Shown in pieces: positions 48,343 through 57,703 of a DNA stretch of 64,000 nt. A program made the translations under genes and the position numbers. How positions within the stretch are numbered: position 1 is the stretch's first letter; every line of letters starts with the position of its first letter. Source of the DNA: JAHIGH01 sp964564035 (GTDB lineage: Bacteria; Patescibacteriota; Microgenomatia; Levybacterales; UBA12049); the NCBI GenBank assembly GCA_964564035.1, contig CAZLZN010000005.1:1-64000 (forward strand). The letters are read 5' to 3'. Under the pieces are notes generated by a model. That model was given only the letters and a program-made list of their open reading frames with translations. It had not been told where the DNA came from and ran no database searches.

Positions 48343-50439
48343 TTAATCCGGAGATATATTTTTTAGATTCACAGATTTAATTTTCTCCTCGAGCGCTGGA
48401 TACTTTTTAAGCTCAGGATAGGTCTTCTTAGCGGACTCCCCCGCGATTTGAATTATGTGACTATCGGAAAAAGACGCAACTCTCAGCTTCGGGATTCCGT
48501 GTTGTGCGGTCCCGTAAATATCCCCCGGCCCCCGTAGTTTCAGATCTATCTCGGCAAGCTCCGCGCCGGAATGTGTTCTTTCCAGAGCCTTTAGTCTTTG
48601 GGTTGTTTTATCGGTCTGTGAATCCGAATATAGCAGGCAGTATGATTGCTTATCTCCTCGCCCTACTCTGCCGCGCAACTGATGAAGCTGTGCCAACCCG
48701 AACCTGTCTGCAGCCTCGATCATTATAATAGTGGCATTGGTGACATCAATACCCACCTCTACAACCGGTGTAGCGACCAGGATATCGAACTTTTTATTTT
48801 TAAAATCCTGCATGACAGTTTCTTTCTCGGCCGATTTCATTTTGCCGTGCAGTAAGCCGAGATTGAGGTTAGGAAACACTTCCGTTCTAAGTCTCTCATG
48901 TTCTTTTGCGGCCGCCTTCACAGTCATCATGCTCTCAGATTGTTCAATAAACGGACAGATTATAAAAACCTGAGAATTGGTTTGCTTGATCTGTTCCTCG
49001 ATCCATCTATAACCCGCCTCTCTTTTCTCGGGCGGCACAAGCCAGGTTTTGATCTTCTGCCGTCCAACCGGCATTTCATCGAGGTACGAAAGATCAAGAT
49101 CCCCATACATTGTTAAGGCAACAGTTCTGGGGATCGGAGTCGCGGTCATCGTCAATAGATGCGTACTCTCCCCTTTTTGTCTTATAAGCGATCTCTGCTC
49201 GACGCCGAACCTTTGCTGTTCATCGATCACAACCAGAGCAAGCTTATCAAGCTTAATTTTTTCATTCAAAAGCGCATGCGTCCCAACAATTATATCTGTA
49301 TTATGTAGAATGTATTTTGTATTATGTAGCAATTTATTTTTATCTTTATTCTTAATACTTAATACTGGATACTTAATACTCTTCCTGCTTCCCGTCACCA
49401 AATCAACCGTAATTCCAAACGGCTCAAGCAGTCTCTTTATCGTCGAGTAGTGTTGTTGTGCCAATATTTCTGTCGGCGCTAGCAGTATCGATTGAAAACC
49501 GTTTAAATATACTGCATACATTGCCGCCGCCGCGACTACGGTTTTGCCGCTCCCGACATCGCCCTGAAGGAGCCGGTTCATAGATTTATCGCTCTCCAGA
49601 TCTTTCAAAATTTCACCAACCGCTTTCTTTTGAGCGCCGGTCAGCATAAAAGGCAGAGACTTATAAAAATTATTTATGTCATTCTCGTAAGCATTTATTT
49701 TTAGCGGCTTAGCAACTTTTACCTGTCTCCACTCGGCGCGTCTTTTCAGACTGGCTAACTGCAATAGGAATATTTCATCAAAACTAAGCCTTAGTCTTGC
49801 TTTTTCAGCGTCGTCCAGATTTTTGGGATAGTGTGCCTCCTGTATGGCATACGCTAGCGGTAGGAGTTTATGAGCGCTAATAATCTGGTGCGGCAAAAAC
49901 TCAACCAGTTCATTTTTATAGTCCTGTAAAATCCGAAATATCTGCCGTCTCAGCCATTTTGATGAAATGCCTTTGGTTTCGGGATAGACCGGCACCAGTC
50001 TTCCGGTATGAACAGATTCCTGTCCCTCGGGAAGTATTTCAAAAACAGGTGACTGTAATTTGAGCTTAGTTCCCGCGCCTTCGACGCGTCCGGATGCGGA
50101 TATTCTGCTCCCGGCGGCCAGCGATTTTATTATAAATGGCTGATTGAACCAGGTAAGCTCAATATTGCCTGTCTCATCATAGATGACCGCTTTTTGTATT
50201 GTTTTTATACGCGAACTTCTTAGATATTGATTTTTGGCTTCAACAACTTCTCCTTGTATCGTGACAACCTCTCCCGGCTGGATGTTTCCTATTTTTGAAA
50301 TAACCGAAAAGTCTTCATACCGGCTCGGGAGGTGATACAAAAAATCCTCAACCGTATAAATCCCCAGTTTCTCCAGCCTCTTGGCATAATTTCTCAGCAT
50401 CCTGCTTTCGGCTTTAGCCAATATTATATTGAGGGCCAT
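48343..50439 (-). CDS. recG: ATP-dependent DNA helicase RecG
   Basis: 698 residues, the normal RecG size. It has an N-terminal helical and OB wedge domain (LYHLPSRYEDFSVI, PGEVVTIQGEVVEAK), then a superfamily 2 motor with Walker A LLQGDVGSGKTVVAAAA, LAPTEILAQQH, motif II VVIDEQQRFGVEQR, TMTATPIPRT, VATPVVEVGIDV and the RecG-type LHQLRGRVGRG. It remodels stalled forks and Holliday junctions. Between Ia and II the usual KGKxR loop is replaced by a longer Lys/Asn/His/Ile-rich segment encoded by tandem heptamers (49353-49380) and a repeated CTACATAATACA unit. ATG 50439 lies 11 nt after a TGA-TATAAT box. Confidence 0.95.
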   Translation of the reverse strand: MALNIILAKAESRMLRNYAKRLEKLGIYTVEDFLYHLPSRYEDFSVISKIGNIQPGEVVTIQGEVVEAKNQYLRSSRIKTIQKAVIYDETGNIELTWFNQPFIIKSLAAGSRISASGRVEGAGTKLKLQSPVFEILPEGQESVHTGRLVPVYPETKGISSKWLRRQIFRILQDYKNELVEFLPHQIISAHKLLPLAYAIQEAHYPKNLDDAEKARLRLSFDEIFLLQLASLKRRAEWRQVKVAKPLKINAYENDINNFYKSLPFMLTGAQKKAVGEILKDLESDKSMNRLLQGDVGSGKTVVAAAAMYAVYLNGFQSILLAPTEILAQQHYSTIKRLLEPFGITVDLVTGSRKSIKYPVLSIKNKDKNKLLHNTKYILHNTDIIVGTHALLNEKIKLDKLALVVIDEQQRFGVEQRSLIRQKGESTHLLTMTATPIPRTVALTMYGDLDLSYLDEMPVGRQKIKTWLVPPEKREAGYRWIEEQIKQTNSQVFIICPFIEQSESMMTVKAAAKEHERLRTEVFPNLNLGLLHGKMKSAEKETVMQDFKNKKFDILVATPVVEVGIDVTNATIIMIEAADRFGLAQLHQLRGRVGRGDKQSYCLLYSDSQTDKTTQRLKALERTHSGAELAEIDLKLRGPGDIYGTAQHGIPKLRVASFSDSHIIQIAGESAKKTYPELKKYPALEEKIKSVNLKNISPD
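49353..49380. repeat. Heptanucleotide array inside the recG coding sequence
   Basis: On the coding strand the units read AGTATTA, AGTATCC, AGTATTA, AGTATTA, and a decayed AGAATAA follows. The array is in frame and encodes part of KSIKYPVLSIKNKDK. It is the same heptamer family as at 50584-50611 and 61506-61519. About 20 nt downstream a 12-base unit CTACATAATACA occurs twice. Confidence 0.65.
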
Positions 50440-50463
50440 ATGTGTCACGAATTATATCACTAT

Positions 50464-50568
50464 TTATAGTAATGTCAGGAATGGAAGTATAGAGGACGCG
50501 ACCAGCGCGAGGCCGGCTATGATAATTATTATTTTCCCAAACATCTGATGCTTCCTAAAAAAATCCAT
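50464..50568 (-). CDS. Small membrane peptide (34 aa)
   Basis: The frame begins MDFFRKHQMFGKIII and continues as one hydrophobic helix ending LPFLTLL with stop TAA. The basic N-terminus followed by a single helix is the standard layout of small inner-membrane proteins, and similar short proteins with FGKIIIIIAGLALV-like helices occur, as I recall, in related genomes. It lies between tyrS and recG on the same strand. No ribosome-binding site is obvious. Confidence 0.45.
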   Translation of the reverse strand: MDFFRKHQMFGKIIIIIAGLALVASSILPFLTLL

Positions 50569-50583
50569 AACTGAAATAGTATA

Positions 50584-50611
50584 AAGTATCGAGTATTAAG
50601 TATCAAGTATT
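50584..50611. repeat. Heptanucleotide array at the tyrS stop codon
   Basis: Four plus-strand units AAGTATC, GAGTATT, AAGTATC, AAGTATT. The tyrS stop codon TGA (minus strand, 50603-50605) is part of the array, which supplies the last codon and the stop. Confidence 0.6.
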
Positions 50612-51805
50612 TTCATCAACAATTCTTCTGAATACATGTTTACCCTTTTGTATTAGCAATTCATTATTTTTTAGAAAATCTTTGATTGGTTTTTGCGGGT
50701 CCTTGAGTATTTCACCGTTTATTTTTATTCCCTCTTGATCGCTTAATCTTTTTACTTCAGACTTACTTGACGCTAGATTTAAACCAATAATCACATCAGA
50801 AGCGCTTGGATTATCATTCAGTGAATATCTAACTTCTAAAATCTCCTCCGGAGCTTCCTTTTTCTGTACTGTTTTCTCAAAATTGTCAGCAGCCTCTTTT
50901 GCCGACTCGGCATCATGAAGCTCCTTAGTTATTCTCAAAGCCAGCTTTTTCTTCACATTCATCGGATGCTCACCGGTTTCAAGAGCTTTCTTAATTTCCT
51001 CAATTTCCGAAAGCTCTGCGCTAGTTGCCAGCGTATAATATTGAACAATCAGATCATCCGTAATCGCCATCACTTTCGCATACATATCATTAGGATTATC
51101 ATCAAGCCATATCGCGTTCCCCCATGATTTACTCATCTTCCGCCCGTCGGTGCCCTCCAGAATCACGTTTGTAATTACAAAAGACTGTTTATTCCTTAGA
51201 TCTTTCTGCAAAGTCCTCCCGGCCTGCATATTAAACGTCTGATCCGTGCCTCCTATCTGAATATCCGTGTCCAAAAAATAACTGTCATAACCCTGCATCA
51301 CGGGATACAAAAACTCATGAAGACCGACTCTTTTATTTTCGCTTAGCCTTTTACGTATAAGTTCCCGTCCTACAAAATCTCCTACAGAGAAATGTTTTGT
51401 CAGTTTTACAATATCTTCAAATGAAAGTTTCTTAAGCCATTCGCTATTATATTTAACTGTTACTTTTGAAAAATCCACAATTTTCTCGGCTTGTTTTTTG
51501 TAAGTCTGGAAATTTTTCTCAATTTCCTCAGAAGTCAGATTCGGCCGTTCGGTATCTTTATCGGACGTGTCACCAATCAATGAAGTAAAGTCGCCAATCA
51601 AAAAAGTTACATTATGTCCCATTTCAGCAAAAGCTTGCATTTTACGAAGCGGCACGGCATGGCCTAGATGAATTTTCGTACTTGTCGGATCGATCCCCAG
51701 ATATATATTTAGCTTTTTATCTGAACTTATCACTTTACCAAGCTCTTCTTTCCCCGGTATAATATTTGCTACTCCGCGCGTCAAAATCTCTTCGATCTTA
51801 TCCAT
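50603..51805 (-). CDS. tyrS: Tyrosyl-tRNA synthetase
   Basis: 400 residues. Class I signatures are HIGH as KIHLGHAVPLRKM (about 45-57) and KMSKS as GRKMSKSWGN; tyrosine-site segments are YLGIDPTSTKIH, YPVMQGYDSYFL and IGGTDQTFNMQAGR. The C-terminal S4 domain (about 335-400) has SKSEVKRLSDQEGIKINGE. ATG 51805 is supported by TGC-TATACT (51812-51817) ending 6 nt before it. The extreme 3' end lies in a heptamer repeat. Confidence 0.96.
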   Translation of the reverse strand: MDKIEEILTRGVANIIPGKEELGKVISSDKKLNIYLGIDPTSTKIHLGHAVPLRKMQAFAEMGHNVTFLIGDFTSLIGDTSDKDTERPNLTSEEIEKNFQTYKKQAEKIVDFSKVTVKYNSEWLKKLSFEDIVKLTKHFSVGDFVGRELIRKRLSENKRVGLHEFLYPVMQGYDSYFLDTDIQIGGTDQTFNMQAGRTLQKDLRNKQSFVITNVILEGTDGRKMSKSWGNAIWLDDNPNDMYAKVMAITDDLIVQYYTLATSAELSEIEEIKKALETGEHPMNVKKKLALRITKELHDAESAKEAADNFEKTVQKKEAPEEILEVRYSLNDNPSASDVIIGLNLASSKSEVKRLSDQEGIKINGEILKDPQKPIKDFLKNNELLIQKGKHVFRRIVDENT

Positions 51806-51998
51806 AAAGCGAGTATAGCACATTGTTTTTAAAAATTTGATATACGCTTCTGCTTTCAAAATATAATTTGTATAATAACCTCGTAGTAATCTTCTAAGAT
51901 TTCAATCCCGCTCTCTTCATTCTATCTATAAACAACCGCATAAATTTACCAAACTTTGCAAAAAGATTGCGAAGTGGTATATAATACAAAAACTTCAT

Positions 51999-54356
51999 AT
52001 GGACTTCAAACCTGCCGGTAAAAGAAGAAGAAACTTTTTAAATTCCCCACGACGCCGAGGCAGTTCTTTCAAAAGCGGCAAGTGGCTTTTCTTACTAAGC
52101 CGCGGCATGATCGTCTTATTTATCGCTGTAATTATTGGCGTAGTCAGTATGCCGTTATTATTTCTTTGGTTCAGCAGGGACCTGCCGACTCCCGGTAAGC
52201 TCATCGAGTCCAAATACAAAGACGCGACCAGGATCTATGACCGCAAAGGTGAACTTCTTTATTCTGTGTATCAGGATGAGAACAGAACCTACGTCAAGCT
52301 CACTGAAATCCCAAAAACCCTTCAGCAGGCGACAATCGCTATTGAAGACGAGGATTTTTATGAAAACCAGGGCTTCTCCCCGATTGCCTATCTTCGCGTA
52401 GTCAAGAATTATATCGAAGGCAAGGGATTGGCAGGCGGATCAACCATAAGCCAGCAGTTAGTCAAAAATGTACTATTATCGTCCGAAAGGAGTCTTCCCA
52501 GAAAAATCAAAGAACTGATTTTATCGATCCAGATAAATCAAAAATATAGTAAAGATGAAATTCTCGAAATGTATTTGAACAACATTCCTTATGGCGGTAC
52601 CGCTGTCGGAGTTGAGGCGGCAAGCGAAATGTATTTTGGCAAAAAAGCCGGCAAGCTGAATCTGGCGGAATCTGCGTTTCTGGCCGGTCTCCCGCAGAGT
52701 CCGAGTATATACTCTCCGTTTACCGGAAATAATTATTATATAGGACGGTCCGAAGCTGTGCTTAAGCAAATGGTCTCCAATAGTTATATAACCCCTCAGG
52801 AATCCGAGCGCGCTCTCAAGCAAATTAAAAATTTCAAATTTTCTCAAAAATATTCTTCTATCAAAGCCCCTCATTTCGTTATGTACGTCAAAGACAAACT
52901 GGAAGAACAATTCGGTTCGCAGGCCGTAATCAGCGGAGGACTTCAGGTCAAAACCACTCTGGATTACAAGATACAGCAGGAGGCTGAAAAAATAGTACAA
53001 GAAGAAATTGACAAGTTGGAAGATTATGATGTAAACAATGCCGCCGCTATGGTTGCGGATCCCAAAACAGGCGAGATACTCGCGATGGTTGGAAGCAAAG
53101 ATTATTTTGATGAAGATATTGACGGCAATTTCAATGTCGCGACGTCCAACAATCGCAACCCCGGTTCTTCATTGAAGCCGATCATTTACGCCGCCGCGCT
53201 TGAAAAAGGTTATACCGCCTCAACTATGCTCATGGATGTGCGCACCGAGTTCCCGAGCAATGATCCGAACAAGCCATATGTTCCGGAAAATTACGATCGC
53301 AAATACCGCGGGCCGGTACAAGTCCGGTTCGCTCTGGGAAATTCTCTAAATATTCCGGCAGTGAAGCTTATGGCAATGATAGGAATAGATGCAGGCATGA
53401 AAAAAGCCTACGATATGGGCATCAGGAATTGGGAGCCGACAACTGAGAATAAATCCCAGGTTGGATTATCTCTGGTATTGGGAGGCCGCGGGGCGTCCCT
53501 TATGGATGAAATCACTGCTTACGGCGTCCTGGCCAACAAGGGCATCAAAAACGATCCAATCACAATTCTGGAAGTATCCGACAACCAGGGAGAAAAACTC
53601 TTCGAATACCGCAAAAAAGATGGTAAAAAAGTCCTGTCAGAAGAAATTGCCTTTATTATTTCTCATATTTTACTTGATAATAACGCCAGGTCCGCTGCTT
53701 TCGGCTCCTCATCACTCCTCAATATTGCCGGCAAGACAGTAGCCGTCAAAACAGGTACGACCGACGAAAAAAGAGATAACTGGACGATCGGTTATACGCC
53801 CTCATATGTGGCTGGCGTATGGGTCGGCAACAGTGACAATTCGCCTATGGACGAATCTATAGCATCAGGCGTAACAGGAGCTTCCCCGATATGGAATAAG
53901 ATCATGAAATATGTATTAAAAAACAAATCCGACGAACAATTCGAAAAGCCTGAGAGTGTTATCGCGCTTCAGATAGACTCCTTAAGCGGCGGTTTGCCTC
54001 ATGGAGGCGAGCCGACGCGCTCGGAATATTTCATCAAAGGTACAGAGCCTACTATGGAATCGGCAATTTACAAAAGCAAAGACGGCCAGAATTATTTAGT
54101 TTTTCGGGAAGAAGACCCGGTTTCGACCGACGGTCAGAACAGATGGCAAAAAGGCATAGATGAATGGGTGCAGTCAGCGCACAAGGACGATAAATTGTAT
54201 AACCCTCCAGATGATGTCAAGAATGAAAACAGATCTGAAGACTCGGCATCTTCCTCTGAAAATAAAGATCAGAATAGTCCGACCAATGTGCAGGGCCTCG
54301 CGGTTACATCTCTTCCATTGCCTTCCCCGACCGGCTCGCCGTCACCGGCCCCTTAG
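51999..54356 (+). CDS. Class A penicillin-binding protein (PBP1A-type)
   Basis: 785 residues. A basic cytoplasmic tail and one anchor helix (about 30-58) precede a GT51 glycosyltransferase domain with AIEDEDFYENQGFSP (catalytic Glu about 116), GGSTISQQLVKN and KIKELILSIQI. The transpeptidase domain has SxxK as GSSLKPI (Ser 390), SxN in GNSLN and KTG at 584-586 (VAVKTGTTDEKRDNW). A low-complexity Ser/Pro tail ends the protein. It polymerises and crosslinks peptidoglycan. The stop overlaps the convergent pheT by 4 bases. Confidence 0.96.
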   Translation: MDFKPAGKRRRNFLNSPRRRGSSFKSGKWLFLLSRGMIVLFIAVIIGVVSMPLLFLWFSRDLPTPGKLIESKYKDATRIYDRKGELLYSVYQDENRTYVKLTEIPKTLQQATIAIEDEDFYENQGFSPIAYLRVVKNYIEGKGLAGGSTISQQLVKNVLLSSERSLPRKIKELILSIQINQKYSKDEILEMYLNNIPYGGTAVGVEAASEMYFGKKAGKLNLAESAFLAGLPQSPSIYSPFTGNNYYIGRSEAVLKQMVSNSYITPQESERALKQIKNFKFSQKYSSIKAPHFVMYVKDKLEEQFGSQAVISGGLQVKTTLDYKIQQEAEKIVQEEIDKLEDYDVNNAAAMVADPKTGEILAMVGSKDYFDEDIDGNFNVATSNNRNPGSSLKPIIYAAALEKGYTASTMLMDVRTEFPSNDPNKPYVPENYDRKYRGPVQVRFALGNSLNIPAVKLMAMIGIDAGMKKAYDMGIRNWEPTTENKSQVGLSLVLGGRGASLMDEITAYGVLANKGIKNDPITILEVSDNQGEKLFEYRKKDGKKVLSEEIAFIISHILLDNNARSAAFGSSSLLNIAGKTVAVKTGTTDEKRDNWTIGYTPSYVAGVWVGNSDNSPMDESIASGVTGASPIWNKIMKYVLKNKSDEQFEKPESVIALQIDSLSGGLPHGGEPTRSEYFIKGTEPTMESAIYKSKDGQNYLVFREEDPVSTDGQNRWQKGIDEWVQSAHKDDKLYNPPDDVKNENRSEDSASSSENKDQNSPTNVQGLAVTSLPLPSPTGSPSPAP

Positions 54357-56299
54357 GATTTTAGAAGCGCACCATATTTTTGCCGTAATGTCGAAATAAG
54401 CCTTGTATTTATTTGCAAAATTTCTTCTTTTGTCAGATTTCTGTCCATGCTTTGGTATTCAATATGAAATGTTCTCGATTTCTCGAATTTATCAAGCAAA
54501 GCAACACTGCTGATCAGACTGCTTTGTTTTTTGATTTCTTTTATGATGTCCCCTGTTTTATACTTAAAATCAATTATCAACGAAATGTCTTCTACTACTG
54601 CCGGATATTTTGAAGCCGGCTTATATACTTTTTTATCTGTTGCGTACTTTGTGAGCAGTTCAAAATTCAGCTCAAACACGACTGTATCATTCCCCAATAT
54701 ATTTATAAAACCCGCAATCCTACTGCCGATAAAAATATCCGCTGTGACCTGTTTGCCGTTTTTGAAATCCGCGTCTGTTATTCCAAGCTCAACAAATATT
54801 TGCTCAACAATTCCCTTGGCATCAAAAAAGTCTGACCCCTTGCCCTTTATAAGACAGCAAAGAGTTTTGATCTCATCCGGCAGCGCGACCGGCTTTTTGA
54901 TATATACATTCGCTATCTCAAATATTCGTGCATGTTCTCGACTCGTGTTTACGCCGGCCACCTCAACCAGGCTAGGCACAATGCTGGTTCTCATAAAAAC
55001 ATGATCTTCATCAAGCGGGTTTTTTATTTTGACCATGTCCGTCTCTTTTTCTCCGGCTGACCGCCCGCTTACCATTGAGTATGTATAGCACTCCGTAAAG
55101 CCCCAAAATTTCAGTGCGTCTTTAGTCCTATTTTCCCAATAAAACGCGTCTCGTAAATCACTGATTGCTGTATTGTTCACAGGAGGCATAATGCTTGGCA
55201 AATTATGATATCCGTAAATTCTCGCTATCTCCTCGATCAGATCTTCGGCTATTTCAATGTCATTGTTTCTGAAAGACGGCGGGATTACTTTCAAAACTTT
55301 TTGCTCCATTTTAATTTCAAACCCCAGAGATTCTAATATTTGCGCCGATTCATTTAGCGGTATATCGGCTCCGATAACAGAGTTTATTTTTTCCTCGGAA
55401 ATTTCAATTTCTTTAGTTTTAATTTTGTTCGGATATATGTCAATTAGCTCGGATACTACTTTTCCCTCAGCCATTTCTTCAAAAAGTTTGATTCCATATA
55501 AAAACGCGCTCCAGGCAAGCTCCGGGTCTGTACTTTTTTCGTTTAAAATAACCGCCTCTGTCCTGATTCCCAGCTCCATCGATGTTCTGCGCATTCTGAC
55601 AGGATCGTTATTGTTCAAAAAGAATAAAATTTTCTTTGTATTATTTGTCACAACGCTATTTTCAAGTCCCATTATTCCGAGTAGATCAACTATTCTCCCC
55701 CTATCATCGATAGCGACAATATCCCCGCCTGAGAGCGTATACGTTTTTTTATCTAGAGTAACTATTTTGTCCCCCGGTTTTGACTGCGTCACAATAAGCT
55801 TTTCGGTGTCTAATCTGTCAAAATCAAATACATGAGATGAATGCCCGATTGTCCTTGTAATATAATTTGTAATATCTATCAGATTATTCAAACTCCGCAT
55901 GCCGCCGGCTTCCAGACGCTCTTTTATTTTTTCGGATGATGGTTTTACTTTTACTTCTAAAACAGCAGCGCAAATTCTGTTTACCAGCGTCTGATCACTT
56001 TTTATCTCAATTTTTTCGGTAATTTTATCGATTTTGGGTATGGATGTATTTGGCGGGATGTATTCCGCGTCAATTTTGTTCTGTCTAAGAACGGCTGCGC
56101 TTTCGCGCGCGAGACCTGTAACAGACATCAGGTCGGGGCGGTTTGTTGTTACCTCAATATCATAAGAAAAATCATTTTTAAATTTTTCCAGACGCTCAAC
56201 TGACACGCTTGCGAGCGATAATTTTTCGGCAATTATTTTCGGCTGGGCTTTGGTTTTCAAATAATCTCTCAGCCAACTGTCAAGAATCTTTATGTTCAT
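54353..56299 (-). CDS. pheT: Phenylalanyl-tRNA synthetase beta subunit (minimal form)
   Basis: 648 residues, well short of the roughly 800 of E. coli PheT. The N-terminal MNIKILDSWLRDYL runs directly into EVTTNRPDLMSVTGLARESA, so the OB-fold tRNA-binding insert is missing. The B3/B4 editing region (LNNLIDITNYITRTIGHSSH), B5 and the C-terminal FDX-ACB anticodon-binding domain (YPAVVEDISLIIDF to RQKYGALL) are present. Such short PheT proteins are known in reduced genomes. It is downstream of pheS, separated by a 43-base heptamer-rich gap. Confidence 0.94.
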   Translation of the reverse strand: MNIKILDSWLRDYLKTKAQPKIIAEKLSLASVSVERLEKFKNDFSYDIEVTTNRPDLMSVTGLARESAAVLRQNKIDAEYIPPNTSIPKIDKITEKIEIKSDQTLVNRICAAVLEVKVKPSSEKIKERLEAGGMRSLNNLIDITNYITRTIGHSSHVFDFDRLDTEKLIVTQSKPGDKIVTLDKKTYTLSGGDIVAIDDRGRIVDLLGIMGLENSVVTNNTKKILFFLNNNDPVRMRRTSMELGIRTEAVILNEKSTDPELAWSAFLYGIKLFEEMAEGKVVSELIDIYPNKIKTKEIEISEEKINSVIGADIPLNESAQILESLGFEIKMEQKVLKVIPPSFRNNDIEIAEDLIEEIARIYGYHNLPSIMPPVNNTAISDLRDAFYWENRTKDALKFWGFTECYTYSMVSGRSAGEKETDMVKIKNPLDEDHVFMRTSIVPSLVEVAGVNTSREHARIFEIANVYIKKPVALPDEIKTLCCLIKGKGSDFFDAKGIVEQIFVELGITDADFKNGKQVTADIFIGSRIAGFINILGNDTVVFELNFELLTKYATDKKVYKPASKYPAVVEDISLIIDFKYKTGDIIKEIKKQSSLISSVALLDKFEKSRTFHIEYQSMDRNLTKEEILQINTRLISTLRQKYGALLKS

Positions 56300-56308
56300 A
56301 TTATAGTT

Positions 56309-56343
56309 ACTAAACCCTAAGCACTAAAACCTAACCACTAGTC
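56309..56343. repeat. Heptanucleotide array between pheS and pheT
   Basis: Plus-strand units ACTAAAC, CCTAAGC, ACTAAAA, CCTAACC and a partial ACTAGTC, running into the pheS stop codon (TAG, minus strand, 56343-56345). Confidence 0.55.
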
Positions 56344-57422
56344 TAAAATTGTTCAAGGAAATCTAATTTGTTCGAATACAATAAACGTAAATCGTCAATC
56401 ACAAGTCCTTCTTTCATCATCAGTACACGCTCAATGCCCCATCCGAACGCAAATCCCGTATATTCTTTCGAATCAATCCCTCCGAATCTCATTGCATTCG
56501 GATGTACCATGCCTGCGCCGCCAAGTTCCAGCCACCCTTCTTTGCACAGCCTGCACGGCTCGTTATTCTTGAGCTTTCCACTGCCCTCACATATCCCGCA
56601 GCTGACATCAACCTCAAATGACGGCTCGGTAAACTGAAAATGATACGGCCTGATTCTGGATATCCTCTTATCTCCAAAATATGATTTTACAAAATAATCA
56701 AGCACGCCCTTTAGATGAGTTATTGCTATATCACGCCCCACAACCAATCCTTCAAATTGATGGAACATTTGCGTATGAGACACATCCGATTGCCGTCTGT
56801 AGCACTTTGCAATATTTAACATTTTAATTTCAATTTCTTTTCGTTTTTCATTTTGCATTTTTAGTTTTCTTTCCATCTCCCTCACCTGTCCCGACGAAGT
56901 ATGAGGCGTTAAAACAACAGATCCGTATTTACTGTCCGGTTTTTGATCGATAAAAAAAGTCTCCCAGTCGTCTCTGGCCGGGTGATTATCCGGAAAATTC
57001 AAGGCCGTAAACGCATAGTAATCCCATTCGACTTCGGGATGCGCGACTCTCGTGAATCCGATTTTTTCGAATATAGCCGTTATTTCCCGGATAGCCTGTG
57101 TAACGAGATGCAGGTGGCCAAGCGCCGGTCGAACTCCCGGTTCGGTTACATCAATTTCGCTCGAGGATCTTGCCTCTTGATTTTTGATTCTTGATTCTTT
57201 GTCTGCTATCGCGTTTTCAACAATGCTTTTTACTTCATTTATCACTCTTCCGGCATCAGGTTTTTCCTCATTCGGCAGACTTACAATTTCTTTAAGCAGG
57301 TTGCTCAGGGAGCCGTTTCTACCCAGATATTGTATGCGGAGTTGTTCAAGTTCTTTCACGTCTTGAGCGGACAAAATAAGCGAAATAGCCTCATTTTTTA
57401 TATTCAAAAGTTTATCCTTCAT
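56343..57422 (-). CDS. pheS: Phenylalanyl-tRNA synthetase alpha subunit
   Basis: About 359 residues: an N-terminal coiled-coil tRNA-binding arm (about 1-90), then the class II core with HLHLVTQAIREITAIFEKIG, YRRQSDVSHTQMFHQFEG, FTEPSFEVDVSCGICEGSG and FGWGIERVLMMKEG. A CxxC...CxxC knuckle (CGIC, CRLC) is normal for many bacterial PheS. GTG at 57425 is the alternative start; ATG 57422 is preferred, 8 nt after TGC-TATAAT (57431-57436). Forms the heterotetramer with PheT. Confidence 0.96.
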   Translation of the reverse strand: MKDKLLNIKNEAISLILSAQDVKELEQLRIQYLGRNGSLSNLLKEIVSLPNEEKPDAGRVINEVKSIVENAIADKESRIKNQEARSSSEIDVTEPGVRPALGHLHLVTQAIREITAIFEKIGFTRVAHPEVEWDYYAFTALNFPDNHPARDDWETFFIDQKPDSKYGSVVLTPHTSSGQVREMERKLKMQNEKRKEIEIKMLNIAKCYRRQSDVSHTQMFHQFEGLVVGRDIAITHLKGVLDYFVKSYFGDKRISRIRPYHFQFTEPSFEVDVSCGICEGSGKLKNNEPCRLCKEGWLELGGAGMVHPNAMRFGGIDSKEYTGFAFGWGIERVLMMKEGLVIDDLRLLYSNKLDFLEQF

Positions 57423-57425
57423 CAC

Positions 57426-57703
57426 CTAAGATTATAGCACAGGTAACCGGTCAAAAATTTATAGATACCTGACGAACACTATGTGCACTTCAGGCATAGT
57501 ATCCTCACTGATGGGAGATTTCTGCGGTTAAGAATAGCAGTCCGGGTTTTGATATTAGTTTATCCCGAAATTGTTTGGGATCGATTTATATGAAGGCAAA
57601 GATGCAGAAATAAATCCGGCGTGTTCAAATTATTATTTACGGATTTATATACCCGTCGCAAATTCATTTATATGCGGCTTATTCCGGGCAATCGTGTTGT
57701 TTT
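57426..57703. other. Intergenic region upstream of pheS
   Basis: 278 bases with the pheS -10 box at the near end and a weak hairpin ATCCC/GGGAT (57562-57566/57577-57581). A 63-codon plus-strand frame covers part of it, but its composition and lack of start signals argue against a gene. I see nothing else. Confidence 0.35.
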
